DNA of 64,000 bases from Rhodopseudomonas telluris (GTDB taxonomy: Bacteria > Pseudomonadota > Alphaproteobacteria > Rhizobiales > Xanthobacteraceae): contig NZ_JBHLWM010000004.1 of NCBI RefSeq assembly GCF_042432815.1, positions 299,146 to 363,145 of the forward strand, read 5' to 3'. The notes under the pieces are model-generated. The model saw only the letters and a program-made list of their open reading frames with translations. It did not search any database and was not told the origin of the DNA. A program made the translations under genes and the position numbers. Numbering within the stretch: position 1 is the stretch's first letter; each line of letters begins with the position of its first letter. Positions 54,703-63,960 of this stretch are shown here, piece after piece.

Positions 54703-54768
54703 GCCGAAACGGTATAGCGCGTTGCGGCCCGCCCTACACCTGTGCGTCTCGACAAATCGCCGCTGCGG

Positions 54769-56172
54769 CTAGGCACTCGGCAGCGCGGTGCGGCTGAGCA
54801 GATGGAAGCGCCACACCAGCAGCACGGCGTACACCACCAGCCCGATCGCCAGCCCGATCCAGACGCCGAACGGGCCGAACCCGGCGGTGAAGCCGAGCAG
54901 CCAGCAGCACGGAAACGCGATCACCCAGAAACCCAGCACCGCGAACAGCAGCGGCACGCGGGTGTCGTTGCGGCCGCGCAGCGCGCCGTTGGCGACCACC
55001 TGCAGGCCGTCGGCGATGAAGAAGCTGGCGCCGACGATCAGCAGCGCCGCCGTCAGCTCCGCGGTCGCGGCCGACTGCGCGCTGTCGCCGAGGAACAGGT
55101 GCGGGATCTGGTGCCGCGTCAGCGCCACCAGCAGCGTCATCGCCGCCATGAAGACTAGGCCGAGCGTGATCGCCGCGAAGCCGGCGCGGCGCGCGCCTTC
55201 CGCATCGGCGCGGCCGATCGCATGCCCGACCCGCACGGTGGCGGCGATCGAGATGCCCATCGGCACCATGAACATGATCGCGGCGATTTGCAGGGCGATC
55301 TGGTGCGCGGCGAGCGCGGTGGTGCCGAACTTGCCCATCAGCAGCGCGGCGGCGCCGAACACGCCGTATTCCAGCACGGAGGCGCCGGAAATCGGCAGGC
55401 CGAGATGCAGCAGCCGGCCCATCAGCGGCCCGTCGAACCGCCACAGCTCGCCGAACACCTGATACTTCCGAAACGGCCGCATGGTGACGCAGACGATCGC
55501 AGCGGCCACACACATCGCGACCGCGACGATCGCGGTGGCGAGGCCGGCTCCGAAAATGCCGAGCTGCGGCAGGCCGTAGCCGCCATGGATCAGCCAGTAG
55601 GCGAGGCCGAGATTGATCGGGATCGCCGCCAACATGATCCACAGCGCCGGCTCCGGCCGGTTCACCGCCCCCATGAAGCCGCGCAGCGCGATGAACAGCC
55701 AGGACGGCAGCAGCGACCAGGCGAGGCCGTCGAGATACAGGCCGGCCAGCTTCGCCGTGGCGGGATCCTGGCCGAGCCCGAGCAGCATCTGTTCGCCGAA
55801 CAACTGGACCAGCGTCAACGGCACGCCGGCGATCACCGTCGCCCACAGCCCGACGCGCAGCGCGGCGCGCACCTGCCGCGGATTGCGCGCGCCGACCGCC
55901 TGCGCGGCCAGCGGCGTCACCGCCGAGACCAGGCCGAGTCCCATGGTGAAGGTCGCGAACAGGACCGTATGGGCGAGCGCGGCCGCGGCGACGGACTGGT
56001 CGCCGAGCCGGCCGATCAGCGCCAGGTCGGTGGTCATCATGGCGATCTGGCCAAGCTGGGTCAGCGCCATCGGCGCTGCAAGCCACAGCGTCTCGATGAC
56101 TTCCGTCCGCCACGCAGACGATTTCGCCGGCGCAAACGCGCCGGCGGTGACTTCCGAGCCAGGGTGGGTCAT
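54769..56172 (-). CDS. MATE family multidrug/sodium efflux transporter
   Basis: This is a 467-residue inner-membrane protein with twelve helices in two related halves. MATE segments are LGQIAMMTTDLALIGRLGDQSVAAAALA, GMGISIAATVRVGHAIGRADAEGARRAG near the middle, and DGLQVVANGALRGRNDTRVPLLF near the end. Exports cationic compounds using H+ or Na+; substrate unknown. The start at 56172 is preferred (MTHPGSE); ATG 56184 is an alternative. It starts 52 bases after tlyA. Confidence 0.92.
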   Translation of the reverse strand: MTHPGSEVTAGAFAPAKSSAWRTEVIETLWLAAPMALTQLGQIAMMTTDLALIGRLGDQSVAAAALAHTVLFATFTMGLGLVSAVTPLAAQAVGARNPRQVRAALRVGLWATVIAGVPLTLVQLFGEQMLLGLGQDPATAKLAGLYLDGLAWSLLPSWLFIALRGFMGAVNRPEPALWIMLAAIPINLGLAYWLIHGGYGLPQLGIFGAGLATAIVAVAMCVAAAIVCVTMRPFRKYQVFGELWRFDGPLMGRLLHLGLPISGASVLEYGVFGAAALLMGKFGTTALAAHQIALQIAAIMFMVPMGISIAATVRVGHAIGRADAEGARRAGFAAITLGLVFMAAMTLLVALTRHQIPHLFLGDSAQSAATAELTAALLIVGASFFIADGLQVVANGALRGRNDTRVPLLFAVLGFWVIAFPCCWLLGFTAGFGPFGVWIGLAIGLVVYAVLLVWRFHLLSRTALPSA

Positions 56173-56224
56173 GGCGCGCACCATAGCCGAACTTACGGCG
56201 GGAGTAAGACTGGGTGGTTACGGG

Positions 56225-56968
56225 CTAATTGCCGCGTCGCGCACCGAGGAAGAACTCGGTGTTGCCGTCGCCGCCCGCGATCGACGAGGCGAAAACCTCG
56301 ATATCGGTGCAGCCGAGCGAGGCGGCGTAAGCCGTGATGTCGTCGATCACCGCGCGATGCGCCTTGGCGTCGCGGACGATGCCGTGCTTCGACGGCACCT
56401 CGAATTGCGGCTTGATCAGCGCCAGCAGACTCATCGGCGCGGCGGCGAGCGACAACGCGGCGGGCAGCACCAATTTCAGCGAGATGAAGCTGGCGTCGAT
56501 CACCACCACGTCGGGCCGTTGCGGCAGCCGCTTGCCTTCCAGGCTGCGAATGTCGGTGGCTTCCATCGACACGATCTTGGAATGCCCGCGCAGCGACGGA
56601 TGCAATTGATCGCGGCCGACATCGACCGCGAACACCAGCGCCGCGCCCTCGGCCAGCAGCACCTCGGTGAAGCCGCCGGTGGAGGAGCCGACATCGAGGC
56701 AGACATGATCCTCGATCTCGATCGGGTAGCGCTCCAGCGCGCCCGCGAGCTTGACGCCGCCGCGCGACACCCAGGGATGCGCCGGCTCGGCCTGCAGGGC
56801 TGCATCGAGCGCGATCGGTTCGGAGACTTTGCTGACCTGCTTGCCGTCCGCAAACACCAGCCCGGCCTCGATCGCCGCTTGCGCCCGCGCCCGGCTTTCG
56901 AAAAGGCGGCGTTCGACGAGGACGACGTCGGCGCGCTTGCGGGGCGGAGAGTCGGGGGCTTTGGCCAT
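56225..56968 (-). CDS. tlyA: TlyA-type rRNA 2'-O-methyltransferase / hemolysin family
   Basis: This 247-residue protein has an S4 RNA-binding domain (residues about 10-70: RADVVLVERRLFESRARAQAAIEAGLVF) and an FtsJ-like methyltransferase domain (CLDVGSSTGGFTEVLLAEGAA, VVIDASFISLKLVLP, LALIKPQFEV). TlyA methylates C1409 of 16S and C1920 of 23S rRNA in mycobacteria; the same or a related role is expected. It begins 2 bases after the end of the deoxyribosyltransferase-like gene and shares its operon with dxs in Rhizobiales. Confidence 0.93.
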   Translation of the reverse strand: MAKAPDSPPRKRADVVLVERRLFESRARAQAAIEAGLVFADGKQVSKVSEPIALDAALQAEPAHPWVSRGGVKLAGALERYPIEIEDHVCLDVGSSTGGFTEVLLAEGAALVFAVDVGRDQLHPSLRGHSKIVSMEATDIRSLEGKRLPQRPDVVVIDASFISLKLVLPAALSLAAAPMSLLALIKPQFEVPSKHGIVRDAKAHRAVIDDITAYAASLGCTDIEVFASSIAGGDGNTEFFLGARRGN

Positions 56969-56970
56969 GA

Positions 56971-57531
56971 TCAGGTCGCTAGCCGCGGCAGCCGCTGCGC
57001 CGCGATCTGCACACAGCTCTCGAATGCGGCGAGGTCGTGCCAGAGATCGGCAGGCGCGCTGCGCGGCGTCACCAGCGGCGCGCCGTGCAGATCGAGACAA
57101 TGGATCAGCATCAGATTGTCGGGCAGGCCGAAATCCTCCACCGCGAGTCCATCGGCGCCGATCAGCAGGCCGTCGCGGTTGCTGATCGTCTCGAACCGCG
57201 CGACGCGGTCGACGTAGGTGGCCGGATCGTTCGAATAGCCCAGCACCAGCTTGCTGCGGCCGGCCATGTAGCCGAGTTCGTACACCGTACCGGCATCGGC
57301 ACTCGGCCCGCGAAACGGCGTCAGATTGGCGATGATCGCATCGGCCCGGTCCATCATCGCCTCGTTGCCGCGAAAGATCTGCAGCGACGCATCATGCGCC
57401 GCGAGCGCGACGGCATTGTCGAGCGGGAACAGACCGGTCAGCCCATAGCGGGCGCAGAGTTCGGCCTTGCGCCGCCCCATATCGAGCGCGTCGGGCAGGA
57501 AGACGTCGGGACCGGCGAGATAGATGTTCAT
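56971..57531 (-). CDS. Nucleoside 2-deoxyribosyltransferase-like protein
   Basis: This is a 186-residue protein. It starts MNIYLAGPDVFLPDALDMGRRK, has RADAIIANLTPFRGPSADAGTVYELGYMAGRSK (the family's D-N-F-G-x-x-x-D-x-G-x-x-x-E layout with the catalytic glutamate in GTVYELGY) and LMLIHCLD near the end. Members transfer deoxyribose between bases or cut N-glycosidic bonds of nucleotides. The substrate is unknown here. The start at 57531 has a weak SD. Confidence 0.9.
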   Translation of the reverse strand: MNIYLAGPDVFLPDALDMGRRKAELCARYGLTGLFPLDNAVALAAHDASLQIFRGNEAMMDRADAIIANLTPFRGPSADAGTVYELGYMAGRSKLVLGYSNDPATYVDRVARFETISNRDGLLIGADGLAVEDFGLPDNLMLIHCLDLHGAPLVTPRSAPADLWHDLAAFESCVQIAAQRLPRLAT

Positions 57532-57550
57532 TGCGCAAAGCAAATGGCTG

Positions 57551-57684
57551 TGCCCCGGACGCTGCGCAGCGCGCCGCGCAGCGGCGTGGTGCGCTGCAGA
57601 TCCGGGGTCCCGATTGAGGGGCGCAGAAACCGGGGTCCCGGATCCGCGCAGCGGCACGAGGTGCCGCAGCTTGTCCGGGACACG
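57551..57684. repeat. GC-rich palindromic repeat cluster between the deoxyribosyltransferase-like gene and dxs
   Basis: It contains TGCCCCGGACGCTGCGCAGC, CTGCAGATCCGGGGTCCC, CCGGGGTCCCGGATCCGCG and CAGCTTGTCCGGGACACG, with nested CGCGCAG/CTGCGC stems. Three CCGGGGTCCC/GATCCG blocks in both orientations show it is a repeat array rather than coding sequence. Confidence 0.75.
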
Positions 57685-57698
57685 GATCGGGTCGGAGC

Positions 57699-59624
57699 TT
57701 ACGCCAGCTTCGACGTCTCGGCCGCGACGTCCTTGCCGAGGGTCTCGAACACCTTCTTGACGATCGCCTTGGCGTCGAGGCCGGCGCGGGCGTACATCGC
57801 GGCGGGGGTATCGTGGTCGAGGAAGACGTCGGGCAGCACCATCGAGCGCATCTTCACTTCGCCGTCGAGCTTGCCGTGTTCGGCGAGCGCCTGCATCACG
57901 TGGCTGCCGAAGCCGCCGATCGAGCCTTCCTCGATGGTGATCAGGATCTCGTGGTCGTTGGCGAGCTTCAGCACCATGTCCAGGTCGAGCGGCTTCATGA
58001 AGCGCGCGTCGGCCACGGTGGTGGAGAGGCCGAGCGTCGCCAGCTCTTCGGCGGCCTTCTCGCACTCGGCGAGCCGGGTGCCGAACGACAGCAGCGCGAC
58101 CTTGTTGCCCTGACGGACGATACGGCCCTTGCCGATTTCCAGCGGAATGCCGACTTCCGGCATCTCGACGCCGCGGCCTTCGCCGCGCGGATAGCGCACC
58201 GCGCTCGGCCGGTCGTTGAGCGCCACCTGGGTGGCGACCATGTGGACCAGTTCGGCTTCGTCCGAAGCCGCCATGATCACCAGGTTGGGCAGGCAGCCCA
58301 GATAGGCGTTGTCGAACGAGCCCGCATGGGTCGCGCCGTCGGCGCCGACCAGGCCGGCCCGGTCGATCGCGAAGCGGACCGGCAGGTTCTGGATGCAGAC
58401 GTCATGCACGACCTGGTCGTAGGCGCGCTGCAGGAAGGTCGAGTAGATCGCGCAGAACGGCTTGTAGCCCTCGGTGGCGAGACCGGCCGCGAAGGTGACG
58501 GCGTGCTGCTCGGCGATGCCGACATCGAAAGTGCGCTTCGGGAATGCCTTCTCGAAGATGTCGATGCCGGTGCCGGACGGCATCGCGGCGGTGATGCCGA
58601 CGATCTTGTCGTCCTTCTGGGCTTCCTTGACGAGGCTCTGGCCGAACACGTTCTGATAGGCGGGGGCGTTCGACTTGGCCTTCGACTGCGCGCCGGTGGC
58701 GATGTCGAACTTGACCACCGCGTGATACTTGTCGGCCGCGGCTTCTGCGGGGGCGTAGCCCTTGCCCTTCTGGGTCACGACATGGATCAGGAACGGACCG
58801 GCGTCGGCGTCGCGGACGTTCTGCAGGATCGGCAGCAGGTGATCGAGGTTGTGACCGTCGATCGGGCCGACATAATAGAAGCCGAGTTCCTCGAACAGCG
58901 TGCCGCCGCCCATCATGAAGCCGCGCGAATATTCCTCGGCGCGGGCGGCGCGGTCGGCGATCAGCTTCGGCAGATGCTTGCCGATCTGCTTGCCCGCCTC
59001 GCGCAGCGACCGGTAGGTCTTGCCCGAATACAGCCGCGACAGATACGACGACATCGCGCCGACCGGCGGGGCGATCGACATGTTGTTGTCATTGAGAATG
59101 ACGATAAGGCGGGAGTTCATCGCGCCGGCGTTGTTCATCGCCTCATAGGCCATGCCGGCCGAGATCGAGCCGTCGCCGATCACCGCGATGACGTTGTTCT
59201 TGACGCCCGACAGCTCGCTGGCGACCGCCATGCCGAGACCGGCCGAGATCGAGGTCGAGGAGTGGCCGGCGCCGAACGGATCGTAATCGCTCTCGGTGCG
59301 CTTGGCGAAGCCCGACAGGCCGCCCGGCGTGCGCAGCGTGCGGATGCGGTCGCGGCGGCCGGTCAGGATCTTGTGCGGATAGGCCTGATGGCCGACGTCC
59401 CAGATCAGCCGGTCGCGCGGCGTGTCGAACACATAATGAATGGCGGTGGTCAGCTCGACCACGCCGAGGCCGGCGCCGAAGTGTCCGCCCGTGACCGACA
59501 CCGCATCGATCGTTTCTTGCCGCAATTCGTCTGCAACCTGTCGAACCTGATCGACTCGAAGCTTGCGGAGGTCTTCCGGCGTGCGGATGGTGTCGAGAAG
59601 AGGCGTCTTACTCAATTCGGTCAC
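57699..59624 (-). CDS. dxs: 1-deoxy-D-xylulose-5-phosphate synthase
   Basis: This is a 641-residue thiamine-diphosphate enzyme that makes DXP from pyruvate and glyceraldehyde-3-phosphate, first step of the MEP isoprenoid route (also feeding carotenoids, hopanoids and quinone tails). It has VTGGHFGAGLGVVELT, WDVGHQAYPHKILTGRRD, AVIGDGSISAGMAYEAMN (ThDP site) and DRAGLVGADGATHAGSFD in the second half. Length normal. A 440-base gap separates it from xseB. Confidence 0.97.
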   Translation of the reverse strand: MTELSKTPLLDTIRTPEDLRKLRVDQVRQVADELRQETIDAVSVTGGHFGAGLGVVELTTAIHYVFDTPRDRLIWDVGHQAYPHKILTGRRDRIRTLRTPGGLSGFAKRTESDYDPFGAGHSSTSISAGLGMAVASELSGVKNNVIAVIGDGSISAGMAYEAMNNAGAMNSRLIVILNDNNMSIAPPVGAMSSYLSRLYSGKTYRSLREAGKQIGKHLPKLIADRAARAEEYSRGFMMGGGTLFEELGFYYVGPIDGHNLDHLLPILQNVRDADAGPFLIHVVTQKGKGYAPAEAAADKYHAVVKFDIATGAQSKAKSNAPAYQNVFGQSLVKEAQKDDKIVGITAAMPSGTGIDIFEKAFPKRTFDVGIAEQHAVTFAAGLATEGYKPFCAIYSTFLQRAYDQVVHDVCIQNLPVRFAIDRAGLVGADGATHAGSFDNAYLGCLPNLVIMAASDEAELVHMVATQVALNDRPSAVRYPRGEGRGVEMPEVGIPLEIGKGRIVRQGNKVALLSFGTRLAECEKAAEELATLGLSTTVADARFMKPLDLDMVLKLANDHEILITIEEGSIGGFGSHVMQALAEHGKLDGEVKMRSMVLPDVFLDHDTPAAMYARAGLDAKAIVKKVFETLGKDVAAETSKLA

Positions 59625-60064
59625 GGCGATATTCCAGTCTTAACTATGGGGCTGGTGAGGCCCGCGACGAATGGTCCGAACTGTCCGATCTGCGGGAGCC
59701 CACCAGGCTTCCGCCTCCTTGGTCAGGAGAAAATCAACGATCGAAAGCGTAAGCTGCGCCTCGATCAGTCGAAATGACCCGGATCACTATAAGTGCGGCA
59801 GCACACGTCCACCGAAATTGACAGCTGCCACCAAGCAGGTGTCACCCACGGCGCATAAGCCCATACCCTTACACAAACTTGAATTCAAAGCCAATCAGCG
59901 GCTGCCCAACGCTTGGCCGGCCTGCATAAACTTTCGCCGAACAGGGTTGATCCATGCAGTTCCGGCCCAAGTGTTGTGTGTCTGCCACGGGGCTTTGGGT
60001 TCGATCGAGGCGCCAAGGGAGCAATTTGACACCCGGGGACCTGTCGATTTGCTGAACAGCCCGA
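59625..60064. other. Gene-free stretch between xseB and dxs
   Basis: I find no convincing reading frame, RNA gene or terminator in these 440 bases. ispA, often found between xseB and dxs in other bacteria, is absent. The part nearest dxs (59640-59800) should hold its promoter. GTTGAGA-type short repeats are not seen. Confidence 0.4.
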
Positions 60065-60313
60065 TTATTGAACGTCGAGCGGCTCGGTTCCGCTGGGCTG
60101 GCCGCTGGCGTCGGTGGTAATTTTGTCAACGCGGGCTTCCGCCTGCCGCAGCAGGTCCTCGCAACGCCGCTTAAGTGCTTCTCCGCGCTCGTAAATTGCC
60201 ACGGATTCCTCGAGCGGAACCTTGCCGTCCTCAAGCCGCTTGACGATCGTTTCGAGCTCCTCGATCGCGCGCTCGAAGCTGAGCTTTTTGACATCGGCGG
60301 GGGCGTCGGCCAT
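60065..60313 (-). CDS. xseB: Exodeoxyribonuclease VII small subunit
   Basis: This 82-residue helical protein has the diagnostic segment LSFERAIEELETIVKRLEDGKVPLEESVAIYERGEALKRRCEDLLRQAEARVDKI. It binds the XseA subunit to form exonuclease VII. It follows the HDAC-family gene by 69 bases on the same strand, and dxs lies further downstream, as in other Rhizobiales. Confidence 0.96.
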   Translation of the reverse strand: MADAPADVKKLSFERAIEELETIVKRLEDGKVPLEESVAIYERGEALKRRCEDLLRQAEARVDKITTDASGQPSGTEPLDVQ

Positions 60314-60382
60314 CGGCGGCTCCTGGATGCGCCGCGGCGCGGCCGGCGGCGGAGGTATGTCGTGGGGGCAGTGAGGGGCGCC

Positions 60383-61312
60383 TCAGGCGCCCATCAGGGC
60401 GCCGACATGGGCGGCGACCGATTCACTCAGGCCCTGCAAGTCATACCCGCCCTCGAGCACCGAGACAATGCGGCCCCCGGCGGTCTTGTCGGCGACGTCC
60501 ATCAGCTTCTGCGTGACCCAGGCGAAGTCTTCGGCCTTCAGGTTGAGGCTGGCCAGTGGGTCGCGATAATGCGCGTCGAAGCCGGCCGAGATCACGATCA
60601 GTTCCGGGGCGAAGCGTTCGAGCTGCGGCAGGATCGCGGTCTCGAAGGCGAAACGGAACTCCTTGCCGCCGTCCTCGGAGGCCAGTGGGGCGTTGACGAT
60701 GTTGTCGTGCTCGCCGCGCTCGGTGGCCGAGCCGGTGCCGGGGAACAGCGGCATCTGATGGGTCGAGCAGTACATCACGGTGCGGTCGCCCCAGAAGATG
60801 TCCTGCGTGCCGTTGCCGTGATGCACGTCGAAGTCGACCACGGCGGCGCGCTCGATGCCGTATTTGCGCTGGGCGTAGCGCGCGGCGATTGCTGCATTGC
60901 CGAAGAAGCAGAATCCCATCGGCTTGGTGACTTCGGCATGATGGCCGGGCGGCCGCGTCGCCACGAAGGCGTTGGAAGCCGTGCCCTTCATCACCGCGTC
61001 GACCGCCGACACCGCGCCGCCGACGCCGCGCAGCGCGGCTTCGAAGGTGCCCGGCGACATCGAGGTATCACCATCGACATAGACGATGCCGCTCGACGGC
61101 GACATGTGGCGCATCTCGACGATGTGGTGATCGGTGTGACACAGCGCGATGTGTTCGAGCGAGCCGATCGGCGCTTCGCCGCGCGCCAGCGTCGCGAACC
61201 GCTCGGCGGTCAGCGTCTTGTTGACGGTGATCAGCCGCTCGGCGCGTTCCGGATGGCCCTCCGGCGTATGATGCTCGAGACACGCAGAATGGGTCAAAAA
61301 TAACGTGGTCAT
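60383..61312 (-). CDS. Histone-deacetylase-family (class II) amidohydrolase
   Basis: This 309-residue enzyme of the arginase/deacetylase fold has RPPGHHAEVTKPMGFCFFGNAAIAARYA, VVDFDVHHGNGTQDIFWGD (metal ligands Asp-His), and VISAGFDAHYRDPLASLNL (Asp ligand), plus the C-terminal VSVLEGGYDLQGLSESVAAH. Bacterial members deacetylate polyamines or protein lysines. Substrate unknown. It is the first gene of a likely unit with xseB. Confidence 0.92.
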   Translation of the reverse strand: MTTLFLTHSACLEHHTPEGHPERAERLITVNKTLTAERFATLARGEAPIGSLEHIALCHTDHHIVEMRHMSPSSGIVYVDGDTSMSPGTFEAALRGVGGAVSAVDAVMKGTASNAFVATRPPGHHAEVTKPMGFCFFGNAAIAARYAQRKYGIERAAVVDFDVHHGNGTQDIFWGDRTVMYCSTHQMPLFPGTGSATERGEHDNIVNAPLASEDGGKEFRFAFETAILPQLERFAPELIVISAGFDAHYRDPLASLNLKAEDFAWVTQKLMDVADKTAGGRIVSVLEGGYDLQGLSESVAAHVGALMGA

Positions 61313-61519
61313 TCGGGAGCGCCTGAAACGTCCGATCGGAGGAGAGACGACAATATCTGCAGATGAACTTAGTTATCCGCTGCGTTGCGCGGAAGGGCAG
61401 CTTAAGGCTTAGAGCATCTTTCGGCAAAGTGGAAACCCCTTCGCCGACAGAAAATGTCACGCGCGATCAGCACGGCGCGTGGTGGAAATCCGCTAACCAC
61501 GTTTGCGTGATACGCGCGC

Positions 61520-63193
61520 TCAATTCAGCCGCGCGATCCGATCCTGCGCGGACGGCGCGATCGGGCTGTGCGCCTTGAAATAGCCGAACAGGGCATCGAC
61601 GTCGTAAACGCCGGTGAGACGCTCGGTGCCTTGCGTGAACGGGACGAAGCCGTCACCGCCGGCCGCCAGATAGGCGTTGACCGTGACGCGATAGCTGCGA
61701 TCCGCCTCGATCGGCTTGCCGTTCAGCAGCATCCGCTCGGCGACGATGCGGGCGCTAGGCGCGGCGGTATTGTCCCACGTGTAGCTGAAGCCGTTCGACA
61801 CTTGCAGGATGCGCGGCCGCGCCGGATCCTGCCATTGCAGCTCCAGCGCCGCCTTGAGCTGCGCGCCGGTCAGCGTCATCGTCACCAGCTGATTGCGGAA
61901 CGGCTGCGCGGCGAACACGTCGCCGAACGTCACCCGGAATGGGGCTTCGCCGTGCGCTGCGCCGTTGATATCGGCACGCAGGCCGCCCGGATTGGTGATC
62001 GCGATCTCGGCGCCGCCGGTCTCGGGATCGCGCGTCGCGGCGAGCTGGGCGTCGGCGACGAGATCGCCGAGCGCGCTTTCGCCGGCCGCATTCGGCACGC
62101 GCGACAGCGCCGCCGTGACGGCGCCGGCCGGCCGCGCCGCGATCGGCCCGGCGAGCTTGTTGTAGGCCTTGATCAGCTCGGTCTGCGCCGGATCCTTGGC
62201 GAGCGAGGTGTGCACGATGACGTTGTCGGCCCTGGCGCGGACGATATCGCGCGTCGCCGGATCGAGCGTCAGGTCGATCGCCGTGACCAGCGTGCCGTAT
62301 TTGTCGCCGCTGGTGACCAGCCGGCCGTCGATCGTGCAGGTGTAGGCGCGGTGGGTGTGGCCGCTGATCACCAGGTCGACGGCCTTGTCGAACTTCTTGA
62401 CGATCTCGACGATCGGCCCGGAAATCCCCGGGCAGTCGTTGATGCCGCCGGTCGGAAAGCCGCCTTCGTGGATCAGCACCACGATCGCCTCGACGCCGCG
62501 CGCCTTCAGCTCGGCCACCTGCGCGTTGACGGCCTCGGCTTCGTCGAGAAATTTCAGGCCAGCAACGCCCGGCGGCGACACCATCGTCGGCGTCGCCTTC
62601 AGCGTCAGGCCGATGAAGGCGACCGGAATACCTCCGAACTCGCGGATCGCATAAGGCGGCAGGATCGATTTGCCTGTGGCGGTGTCGATCGTCGATGCCG
62701 CGAGGTACTGGAATTTTGCGCCGGTAAATGGATGTGGGCCGAGGCAACCATCGACCGGATGACAGCCGCCATTCTGCATCCGCAGCAGTTCGGTCTTGCC
62801 TTCGTCGAACTCGTGATTGCCGACGGCCGACAGCGCCAGCCCCATCAGCGACATCGACTCGATGGTCGGCTCGTCATGAAACATCGCCGACAGAAACGGA
62901 CTGGCGCCGATCAGATCGCCGGCCGCGACGAAGATGCTGTTGGCGTGTCCCTCGCGCAACTGCTTGACGAGCGTCGCCATGTGCTCGGCGCCGCCGGCCG
63001 GTACGTGGACGGTCTTGGCCGGGTCCGCCGGGTCGGGCGTGACGAGGCCGCCGGACGGCGGCTGCAGATAGCCGTGGAAGTCGTTGATCGCGAGGATCCG
63101 CACATCCACCGGCTTGGCGTCCTCCGCCATGACCGATGCGGGGACCGCTGCCAGCACGGCGGCGACAGCGAGATAATGGAGACGAAGCAGCAT
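61520..63193 (-). CDS. Periplasmic 5'-nucleotidase/bifunctional metallophosphatase (UshA-like)
   Basis: This is a 557-residue protein with a signal peptide at its N-terminus (MLLRLHYLAVAAVLAAVPAS, cut after VMA). The calcineurin-like domain has ILAINDFHGYLQP, FVAAGDLIGASP, SAVGNHEFDEG, VLIHEGG and DLVISGHTHRAYTC. The C-terminal 5'-nucleotidase domain has NPGGLRADINGA, FGDVFAAQPFRNQLVTMTLTG and VTVNAYLAAGGDGF. The start at 63193 is chosen for its signal peptide; a longer frame to 63382 has none. Hydrolyses nucleotides or UDP-sugars in the periplasm. Divergent from the cytochrome c gene. Confidence 0.92.
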   Translation of the reverse strand: MLLRLHYLAVAAVLAAVPASVMAEDAKPVDVRILAINDFHGYLQPPSGGLVTPDPADPAKTVHVPAGGAEHMATLVKQLREGHANSIFVAAGDLIGASPFLSAMFHDEPTIESMSLMGLALSAVGNHEFDEGKTELLRMQNGGCHPVDGCLGPHPFTGAKFQYLAASTIDTATGKSILPPYAIREFGGIPVAFIGLTLKATPTMVSPPGVAGLKFLDEAEAVNAQVAELKARGVEAIVVLIHEGGFPTGGINDCPGISGPIVEIVKKFDKAVDLVISGHTHRAYTCTIDGRLVTSGDKYGTLVTAIDLTLDPATRDIVRARADNVIVHTSLAKDPAQTELIKAYNKLAGPIAARPAGAVTAALSRVPNAAGESALGDLVADAQLAATRDPETGGAEIAITNPGGLRADINGAAHGEAPFRVTFGDVFAAQPFRNQLVTMTLTGAQLKAALELQWQDPARPRILQVSNGFSYTWDNTAAPSARIVAERMLLNGKPIEADRSYRVTVNAYLAAGGDGFVPFTQGTERLTGVYDVDALFGYFKAHSPIAPSAQDRIARLN

Positions 63194-63401
63194 GGCGGGT
63201 CCGGCGAGTTGCGACAGCGGGGCATCGCCCAGTCGCTTCCGTCTGGCAATCGGATTCTTGCGACTGCCCGGCGCGGCCAACCGCCGCTGGATACCATTTT
63301 CCGCGCAGCTCTTGAGCAAGCGCAAATCGGCCCTGAAACTGCCGTGGTGATCTCGGTCCGCCTGTCGCGCCGCTCGGCGCAACTTTCAGAAAAGGTGATG
63401 C

Positions 63402-63884
63402 ATGCGCCGAAAGCCGATCGCGCTCCTCCTCGCCACGCTCCTGATCGCCGGATCGATGTTCGTCGCCGCGCCGCCGCCCGCCGCCGCGCAGCAGGTCGGC
63501 GACGCCGTGCGCCCCGGCAACCCGCGCCTCGCGGACCTGATGGAGGCCTCGCAATTGCGCCACATCAAGCTGTGGTTCGCCGGCATTACGGGAAACTGGA
63601 AACTCGCCGCCTACCAGACCAAGCAGATCAAGACCCGCCTGCAGGACGCCGCATCGCTCTACCAGAGCCTCCCGGTCAACGACATCACCACCATGGCCAA
63701 CCCCATCGACGCCGTCACGGCCGCGGTCGCCGCGCAAGACAGCAAGGCGTTCGTCAAAGCCTATGGCGAACTCACCAAGGGCTGCAACTCATGCCATAGC
63801 GAGCTGAAGCTCGGCTTCGTCGAGCTCAAGACGCCGGCGATGAATCCGTTCAGCGATCAGGTGTTCGAGGTGAAGAAGAAGTAG
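63402..63884 (+). CDS. Periplasmic cytochrome c-type protein with one heme-binding site
   Basis: This is a 160-residue secreted protein. The signal peptide (MRRKPIALLLATLLIAGSMF ... AAA) is cut near residue 29. One CxxCH site, Cys128-Asn-Ser-Cys131-His132 in KGCNSCHSELKLGF, lies near the C-terminus, preceded by helices (LADLMEASQLRHIKLWFAGITGNW; AAVAAQDSKAFVKAYGEL). A C-terminal heme site with preceding helices is the layout of class II cytochromes such as c' and c-556, although the rest is not a clear match. Partner unknown; it may carry or bind electrons or a gas ligand. Confidence 0.8.
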   Translation: MRRKPIALLLATLLIAGSMFVAAPPPAAAQQVGDAVRPGNPRLADLMEASQLRHIKLWFAGITGNWKLAAYQTKQIKTRLQDAASLYQSLPVNDITTMANPIDAVTAAVAAQDSKAFVKAYGELTKGCNSCHSELKLGFVELKTPAMNPFSDQVFEVKKK

Positions 63885-63930
63885 TCCGTCACGGCTTCTT
63901 CTCGACGATGATCGTCCTGAGCATTTCTTT

Positions 63931-63960
63931 CGTCATGGCCGGGCTTGTTGTTCAGCCCGG
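63931..63960. repeat. Truncated palindromic repeat, GTCATGGCCGGGCTT type
   Basis: GTCATGGCCGGGCTTGTTGT then TCAGCCCGG: stem GCCGGGCTT/CAGCCCGG. The second half of the unit, expected to mirror CCGGCCATGAC as at 29528-29539, is missing. It is replaced at once by the direct-repeat sequence at 63958. Confidence 0.55.

Noticed and set aside
59671..60120. 149-residue plus-strand frame between dxs and xseB
   Set aside because: It overlaps xseB antisense, lacks an SD and shows no domain; codon pattern is unlike the neighbours.
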